10,965 nt of DNA, taken from positions 1-10,965 of the forward strand of contig JAISDH010000230.1 of the NCBI GenBank assembly GCA_031264975.1. Reading direction: 5' to 3'. The first letter of the stretch is position 1, and each line of letters begins with the position of its first letter. Below are positions 6,395 to 10,965 of the stretch, one piece after another. The notes beneath the pieces are model-generated. The model had not been told where the DNA came from. It searched no databases and saw only the letters and a program-made list of their open reading frames with translations. A program made the position numbers and the translations under genes. This DNA is from Bacteroidales bacterium (GTDB lineage: Bacteria; Bacteroidota; Bacteroidia; Bacteroidales; WCHB1-69).

Positions 6395-6425
6395 TTTATT
6401 GGTCAACACCATAGGCGTACTTTTG
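6395..6425 (+). promoter_or_regulatory. Promoter of the DUF3945-topB operon
   Basis: TACTTTTG at 6418-6425 is an exact TAnnTTTG -7 box. TTTA at 6395-6398 lies 19 bp upstream, the usual Bacteroidetes spacing for the -33 TTTG element with one mismatch. The leader to the ATG at 6468 is about 35 nt and A-rich. Confidence 0.65.
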
Positions 6426-6467
6426 AACCGCATTAATAGTGATGCGACAATATAAATCAAAAGTATT

Positions 6468-7868
6468 ATGGACGAAAAAGTAAAAGACCAAGACGTTCTG
6501 TTGATCAAAGAAAAAAGCAGTGATGAACTGAAAGTCGTTACGGGTATTGAGAAAGACGGTAAACCGAAAGCCGTAGAAGCGAAACAGGAAAACGAACCGT
6601 CGTTCCTGAAAATCGACAAGAATGGCAATGCGTTGGACAACTTTATGTCGAACTTTCTTCGGCAGTACAAAGACCCGACGCATTTCCAATTCTTCAAAGC
6701 GCCTATCGACAAGCTAAAAGAAGTCATTGACAAATTACGCGAAGCCTTCAAAAAGCCTGATGACCCTGCAAACAAGGCTACTATCGACAAATACAAAGTC
6801 GAACCACAGATACAGGGACAAAAGCAATCGGCACATGCCATTGACGAAAAACGTATTGACTGGTCGCAGTTGGAAAAATTCGGTGTAACCCGTGAAACCC
6901 TTGAAAAGACAAAGAGTTTGGATGCCATGCTGAACTGGCAGAAATCGCCCGTACTGATTCCCATTGCCGCCAAATTCGATGACACTATCCTACGCACCGA
7001 TGCCCGTTTATCCTTCAGGGAAACGTCCGACGGAAACCTGACGTTGGCTATTCACGCTATCCGTAAAGAATCCGAACTGGAACGCCCGTATTTCGGAATA
7101 AAATTCAATGACGAAGACAAACAAAATTTGCTCACTACAGGAAATCTCGGACGTGTGGCCAATGCCGAATACAAGCAAGGCGAACATACCCCTGTTTTTA
7201 TTTCACTGGATAAATTGACAAACGAATTGGTCGCCTTGCGTGCCGACAAACTAAAAATCCCTGAAACCATTAAAGGCGTTACGTTGAACGACGTTCAAAA
7301 GAAGGAACTATCCGAAGGCAAGGCCGTATTGGTCGAAGGTATGACTTCCAAAAACGGGAAAGAATTTTCGGCGCAAGTCCAAATCAATGCCGATAAAAAA
7401 GGGATTGAATTTCGTTTCGATAATCAACCCAAACAAGCCCAACAAAACGAGCAACGGCAAAGCCAACAGCAAAACGGGGAAGTCAGGATTCCCAAAACAT
7501 TGCTTGGCGTTGAACTGTCGGACAAACAGCGAAGCCAATTGCAGGAAGGAAAAACCGCGTATGTAGCCGGAATGAAGGATGACAAAGGTCAGGAATTTAA
7601 TGCCTACGTGAAAGTGAACAACGAAAAAGGCAAACTGGATTTTTTCAAGTGGAATCCTGATAAATCGCAGGCAAAGGAAGTTACGCCCGATAATGCAAGC
7701 AAAACGCAGGTGGCCGTGAATAACGAAGGCAAAACCAACGAAGCCACGAAGAAGGTTGACGAACCGTTGAAAAAAGGACAAACGCAGCCTACCGAAAAAC
7801 AATCGGAAAAGCAGGATAAGAAACAGGAAGCCGATAAGCCAAAGAAATCCAAAGGCGTAAAAATGTAA
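6468..7868 (+). CDS. DUF4099/DUF3945 domain protein of conjugative elements
   Basis: A 466-residue protein of the DUF3945 family found beside topB in Bacteroidales conjugative transposons. The N-terminal M-D-E-K-V-K-D-Q-D-V-L-L-I segment and F-L-K-I-D-K-N-G-N (about 46-54) are typical of the family. DUF4099 begins at R-I-D-W-S-Q-L-E-K-F-G-V (129-140) and extends through D-A-R-L-S-F-R to G-N-L-G-R-V (225-230). Two copies of a DUF3945 repeat follow: 264-318 (I-P-E-T-I-K-G-V...E-G-K-A-V-L-V-E-G-M) and 341-397 (I-P-K-T-L-L-G-V...E-G-K-T-A-Y-V-A-G-M), joined by a Gln-rich linker. The tail from about 398 is Lys/Glu/Gln-rich and probably disordered. There is no signal peptide or membrane helix, so it is cytoplasmic. 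topB begins 94 nt downstream with no terminator between. Its biochemical role is not established; linkage to TopB suggests work in element processing or transfer. Confidence 0.9.
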   Translation: MDEKVKDQDVLLIKEKSSDELKVVTGIEKDGKPKAVEAKQENEPSFLKIDKNGNALDNFMSNFLRQYKDPTHFQFFKAPIDKLKEVIDKLREAFKKPDDPANKATIDKYKVEPQIQGQKQSAHAIDEKRIDWSQLEKFGVTRETLEKTKSLDAMLNWQKSPVLIPIAAKFDDTILRTDARLSFRETSDGNLTLAIHAIRKESELERPYFGIKFNDEDKQNLLTTGNLGRVANAEYKQGEHTPVFISLDKLTNELVALRADKLKIPETIKGVTLNDVQKKELSEGKAVLVEGMTSKNGKEFSAQVQINADKKGIEFRFDNQPKQAQQNEQRQSQQQNGEVRIPKTLLGVELSDKQRSQLQEGKTAYVAGMKDDKGQEFNAYVKVNNEKGKLDFFKWNPDKSQAKEVTPDNASKTQVAVNNEGKTNEATKKVDEPLKKGQTQPTEKQSEKQDKKQEADKPKKSKGVKM

Positions 7869-7962
7869 TATCCACCACAAAATCCGAATGAGTGAGCGCA
7901 GAACCAAACTTGTTTGAGTTATGCCGAGCGAAGAAGGATTTATGCAAAAATCCAAAAATAAT

Positions 7963-10043
7963 ATGATAGCAATAATAGCAGAAAAACCGAGTGTTGCACG
8001 GGAAGTCGCAAACATTGTCGGTGCAAAAATAAAAGAAGACGGCTATATATCCGGCAACGGATATTTGGTTACATGGGCGTTGGGACACCTTATTACGCTT
8101 GCCATGCCCGAAGATTACGGCTTTACGGGATTCAACCGAGAACACCTTCCGATTATTCCCGAAACATTCCAATTGATTCCCCGACAGGTGAAAGCCGAAA
8201 AGGGTTACAAACCCGATGGTGGCGCATTGAAGCAACTAAAAGTAATCAAAACAGTTTTTGAGCAATGCGAAAAAATCATTGTGGCGACGGATGCCGGGTG
8301 CGAAGGTGAACTAATATTTAGGTACATTTACAATCACCTGAACTGTCGTAAACCTTTTAACCGTCTATGGATAAGTAGCCTTACCGACAAAGCGATTAAG
8401 GAAGGTTTGCAAAACCTAAAAGCGGGAAGCGATTACGACAACTTGTATCATGCCGCCAAAGCCCGCAGCGAATCGGATTGGCTCGTAGGAATTAATGCAA
8501 GTCAGTCGTTAAGCATTGCCGCAGGTCGCGGAACATATTCGTTAGGTCGCATTCAAACTCCGACACTGGCAATGATTTGTAAACGCTTTTTGGAAAACAA
8601 ACACTTTGTTCCCGTTCCTTTTTGGCAGGTAAAAGTTCAGACCGAAAAAACGAATGTCCCATTTGCCGCCATAAGCAAAGAAAAATACGAGCAAAAGGAC
8701 AGAGCCAATGAAGTGCTTCGGCTTTTGCACGAAGGCAAAACCATTATCGTAAAATCAGTTGAACGCAAGGAAGTGAACCAAGAACCGCCGTTGCTCTATG
8801 ACCTGACCACGCTTCAAAAGGGGAAGCCAACAGTAAGCACGGATTTTCGGCGGACAAAACGCTTTCCATTGCGCAAAAACTGTACGAAAGCAAACTTATT
8901 ACCTATCCCCGAACGGGCAGCCGCTATATCTCGGCGGACGTGTTCGACGAAATACCCGTTTTGGTTGATTCTCTTAAACAGCATCCGCGCTTCAGCTCTT
9001 ACGCCCAAACAATGGATAACATTGTCCTGAACGTCCGTTCCGTCGATGACAAGAAAGTAACCGACCACCATGCGTTAATCATTACCGAAAATCCGGCAAA
9101 GGATATTTCGGGCGATGACAAAACGATTTATGAAATGGTGGCGGGACGTATGTTGGAAGCTTTTTCACAGAAATGCGTAAAAGATGCGACTACAATTGCG
9201 CTTACCTGCGGCGACACGGTTTTTGAAACCAAAGGTTCAACCATGAAGCAAACCGGATGGCGTGCAGTATTCAACGAAAAAGAAGAAAAGGACGATGAAG
9301 AAAGCAATTTACCTAACCTTTCGGAAGGCGAACAACTTCCGGTATTACAGGCCTACGTATTGGAAAAACAAACGAAGCCGAAGCCATTACATACGGAAGC
9401 ATCGTTGCTTTCGGCAATGGAAAGCGCCGGGAAGGAAGTTGAAAACGAAGCGGAACGTGAAGCCATGAAGGAAAGCGGTATCGGCACGCCTGCAACAAGG
9501 GCGGCAATCATTGAAACGCTTTTCGCCCGCGATTATATCCGTCGTGAAAAGAAATCCTTACTTCCGACCGACAAGGGACTGGCAGTTTACGACATCGTAA
9601 AAGACAAGCGTATTGCGGACGTTGCGATGACAGGCAATTGGGAAAATGCTTTGGCAAAAATCGAATCGGGCGAAATGGACACGAATACCTTCCGGCAGGC
9701 AACCGAAGTTTATACCCGCCAAATCACTACGGAACTGTTGAACACAAGCATTGCTGTTACGGATAATAACGCCTGCGATTGTCCGAAATGCAAAAGCGGA
9801 AAAGTGATTTTCTACCCGAAGGTAGCCAAATGCAATAATGCCGATTGTGGTTTAATGGTCTTCCGTAACCGAAGCGAAAAGGAACTGTCCGACAAGCAAA
9901 TCACCGATTTATTGGCTACGGGTAAAACGGCTGTTATCAAAGGTTTCAAAAGCAAGGGCGGCAAATCGTTTGATGCCGCCCTGAAATTCGATGCTGACTA
10001 TAATGTCGTTTTTGATTTTCCCGAAAAGAAAGGGAAAAAGTAA
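7963..10043 (+). pseudogene. topB: DNA topoisomerase III (TopB), split by a -1 frame change
   Basis: A type IA topoisomerase, which passes single strands and decatenates DNA; in Bacteroidales elements such genes (exc in CTnDOT) sit near excision functions. The ATG at 7963 gives the family start M-I-A-I-I-A-E-K-P-S-V-A-R; in-frame ATGs at 7921 and 7942 would only add an unusual extension. Toprim motif A-T-D-A-G-C-E-G-E-L-I-F-R is at 108-120, and G-R-I-Q-T-P at 195-200. The frame breaks at A-AAG-GGG (8817-8823). In the -1 frame the protein continues E-A-N-S-K-H-G-F-S-A, has the active-site Tyr at about 315 in I-T-Y-P-R-T-G-S-R-Y, a four-Cys zinc ribbon (C607, C610, C624, C629) and a C-terminal repeat (641-686). 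The joined protein is 693 residues, normal for this group. Without a shift the product is 355 residues, ending in 68 out-of-frame ones, and lacks the catalytic Tyr. Residue 113 is Cys where the family has Arg. Confidence 0.88.
8817..8823 (+). other. Slippery heptamer A AAG GGG at the topB frame change
   Basis: In the incoming frame the codons are CTT CAA AAG GGG AAG. The seven bases A-AAG-GGG fit the X-XXY-YYZ pattern for tandem -1 slippage. A -1 slip puts the ribosome at GAA-GCC-AAC, exactly the frame of the rest of topB. No strong stimulatory hairpin is obvious just downstream. A GG insertion in the run gives the same frame relation. Confidence 0.5.
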
Positions 10044-10053
10044 AGAAAGTCTG

Positions 10054-10147
10054 TATCTTTGCCACAAAATCCCGGTCGTAATGATTCTGTCGTTATTACT
10101 GTGGATTTTAGTGGTGGCCTCACCGAAGGGATTCGGTGGGGCTTTTT
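10054..10147 (+). ncRNA. Possible small RNA unit behind topB (promoter box to terminator)
   Basis: TATCTTTG at 10054-10061, an exact -7 box, lies only 10 nt after the topB stop. The terminator ends at 10147, so a transcript of about 80 nt is possible. It would hold a hairpin at 10078-10099 (GTAATGA / TTATTAC, one G-U pair, 8-nt loop) plus the terminator stem. No -33 box is seen. The unit may be just the topB 3' untranslated region. Confidence 0.3.
10117..10147 (+). terminator. Rho-independent terminator of the DUF3945-topB operon
   Basis: An 11-bp stem (10117-10127 with 10132-10142, one G-U pair) closes a GGGA loop and is followed by five T's. It lies 73 nt after the topB stop. There is no T-run on the other strand, so it serves the plus strand only. 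Confidence 0.92.
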
Positions 10148-10158
10148 GCATAACTAAA

Positions 10159-10762
10159 CTACCTATATGATAGTTCGGATTTTACTATTTGACTTTCTTC
10201 AATATCAAACCCGAATGCACGAAAAAATATGACTATATCAATGGGTTCTAAATTACATTTCGGGCCTAATACTATTTCCGAAATGAATCCATTAGATAAT
10301 GGTAACTCATAGCATTGCCGTAGTTTGCCATTTTGAAAGTATAAATTCGGTTTTAATCCGGTGTTTTCTTTAGGAATAAATATCAATCGCCATTCCTGTT
10401 CTTCTTTGAACCCAATCGGTTTAAATACAGGCAAAATATGGTAAGCCCAATCTTTTATATCACTAACTCCAATGATATACCTTATCAAAGCATCATCTAA
10501 TATTGCATTTTGAAGGTTATCGTGATATGCAATTTGTTTCAGATGAATATCATTGTCGTTATCTCTCAAATTATTGAGTACTTCTGAATTAAATCCAATT
10601 GCTATTCCTCGCCCATCATCACCGTACCCTCTCCACTGACTAAGACTATCCTTATCTTTTGAAAAACAGGAAATGTAGGTGGGAAAAATATTCTCTTCAA
10701 GTTTGGTCAATATATCACTGACAAATCCCGATATATTTCCTAATAAATTTGTTTTAATTTCA
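10159..10762 (-). pseudogene. DUF2971 domain protein, 5' end lost to an IS insertion
   Basis: The remaining frame encodes the C-terminal two thirds of a DUF2971 protein. The diagnostic motif I-S-C-F-S-K-D-K-D-S-L-S-Q-W-R-G-Y-G-D-D is complete and followed by G-I-A-I-G-F; the later E-E-Q-E-W-R-L-I-F block is also present. Coding-like sequence continues upstream of any start (S-E-I-K-T-N-L-L-G-N...) to about 10762. There it meets the left end of an IS, and a stop follows at 10771-10773. No ATG exists in this frame; the only near-N-terminal start is a TTG at 10708-10710. The usual N-terminal 'Y-H-Y-T...N-D-P-x-E' part, about 80-100 residues, is missing. DUF2971 proteins are common in accessory and defence-rich regions, but their activity is unknown. 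Confidence 0.8.
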
Positions 10763-10965
10763 GAGTCTGTCTAAAATTTTAACAAATAAAATACTGGCAA
10801 TCCATTGATTATTTGGCAATTATTTTGTATTTTTATGTTATTCAAGACATTAAAGATTCGTGACACATTATCCAAGTAATCTCACCGAAAGCCAGTATCG
10901 TACAATTTTAGGCATAATCGGTGAACGACGCAAGCGCAAACATTCATTGAAAGATATTTTTGATG
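10763..10965 (+). mobile_element. Left end of an IS5-family insertion sequence (partial)
   Basis: The element begins at or near GAGTCTGTC (10763), the type of terminal sequence seen in several IS5-family groups, exactly where the DUF2971 reading stops making sense. A leader of about 95 bp precedes the transposase start. ATACTGGC (10791-10798) and GCCAGTAT (10891-10898) form an 8-bp inverted repeat inside it. The right end and target duplication lie outside the window, so the boundary is an estimate. Confidence 0.65.
10860..10965 (+). CDS. IS5-family transposase, N-terminal fragment (runs off the window)
   Basis: From the GTG at 10860 the frame reads V/M-T-H-Y-P-S-N-L-T-E-S-Q-Y-R-T-I-L, then E-R-R-K-R-K-H-S-L-K-D-I-F-D, open to the window end. 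The 'Y-P-[ST]-N-L-T-x-S-Q-[YW]' start and the 'R-K-R-K-H-x-L' motif are characteristic of the N-terminal DUF4096-type domain of IS5-group transposases. An in-frame TAA nine bases upstream makes GTG the earliest possible start. The DDE catalytic residues would lie beyond the window, so whether the copy is intact cannot be judged. Confidence 0.8.
   Translation, partial: MTHYPSNLTESQYRTILGIIGERRKRKHSLKDIFD

Noticed and set aside
7308..8015. Long minus-strand open frame with a hydrophobic, Phe/Leu-rich translation resembling a membrane protein
   Set aside because: It is antisense to the Lys/Glu/Gln-rich DUF3945 tail; Lys and Glu codons read backwards give Phe and Leu. No family resemblance and no start signal.
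8940..10043. Separate gene starting at the ATG at 8940, encoding a free-standing topoisomerase C-terminal part
   Set aside because: The same frame carries conserved topB sequence well upstream of this ATG, including the catalytic Tyr at 8904-8906; this ATG is internal.
1..10965. CRISPR array, tRNA or rRNA genes, attachment site
   Set aside because: No regularly spaced repeats, cloverleaf-like sequence or rRNA segments were seen, and no integrase-adjacent repeat pair could be identified.

Overview
The window looks like part of an integrated conjugative or mobilizable element in a member of the Bacteroidales (Bacteroides/Parabacteroides-like). Two things point there. The gene set is the accessory backbone of Bacteroidales conjugative transposons: an ArdA antirestriction protein, a DUF4099/DUF3945 protein and a type IA topoisomerase (TopB). 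The promoter-like boxes also fit the Bacteroidetes -7 consensus TAnnTTTG (four clear cases before genes, one more behind topB), and starts have A-rich leaders instead of strong Shine-Dalgarno sites. No integrase, relaxase, mob or tra gene lies in the window, so assignment to an element is inferred from content.

Layout. 1-960: a GNAT acetyltransferase on the minus strand, separated from ardA by a bidirectional terminator hairpin. 965-1850: ardA (minus) and a roughly 360-bp leader holding a hairpin and a possible 45-codon ORF. 1824-5940: a plus-strand, visibly A/T-richer cargo operon of SAM methyltransferase, MmcQ/YjbR protein (4-nt overlap), a 923-residue SF1 helicase with a C-terminal DUF2726 nuclease-like domain, and a DUF1905 gene interrupted by an amber codon. 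5958-6319: a convergent DUF6463 membrane-protein gene broken by a one-base frameshift. 6395-10147: the backbone operon DUF4099/DUF3945 - topB, with its own promoter and a strong terminator; topB is split by a -1 frame change in an AAAAGGGG run. 10159-10965: a DUF2971 gene that has lost its 5' part to an IS5-family insertion, whose transposase runs off the right edge.

How it fits together. ArdA would shield incoming element DNA from type I restriction. DUF3945 and TopB form a two-gene backbone unit and share a repeated C-terminal module. The cargo block between ardA and DUF3945 is bounded by two nearly identical promoter sequences in inverted orientation. Its main gene, the helicase-DUF2726 fusion, has the architecture of single-gene antiphage helicase-nucleases and is the best candidate for an undescribed system.

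The most unusual sequence features are a perfect 42-bp palindrome inside the helicase coding region and the topB frame change, which falls exactly on a canonical -1 slippery heptamer (A AAG GGG). Four genes carry lesions (nonsense, two frameshifts, IS truncation). This suggests either an element in decay or, for the indels, sequencing error.
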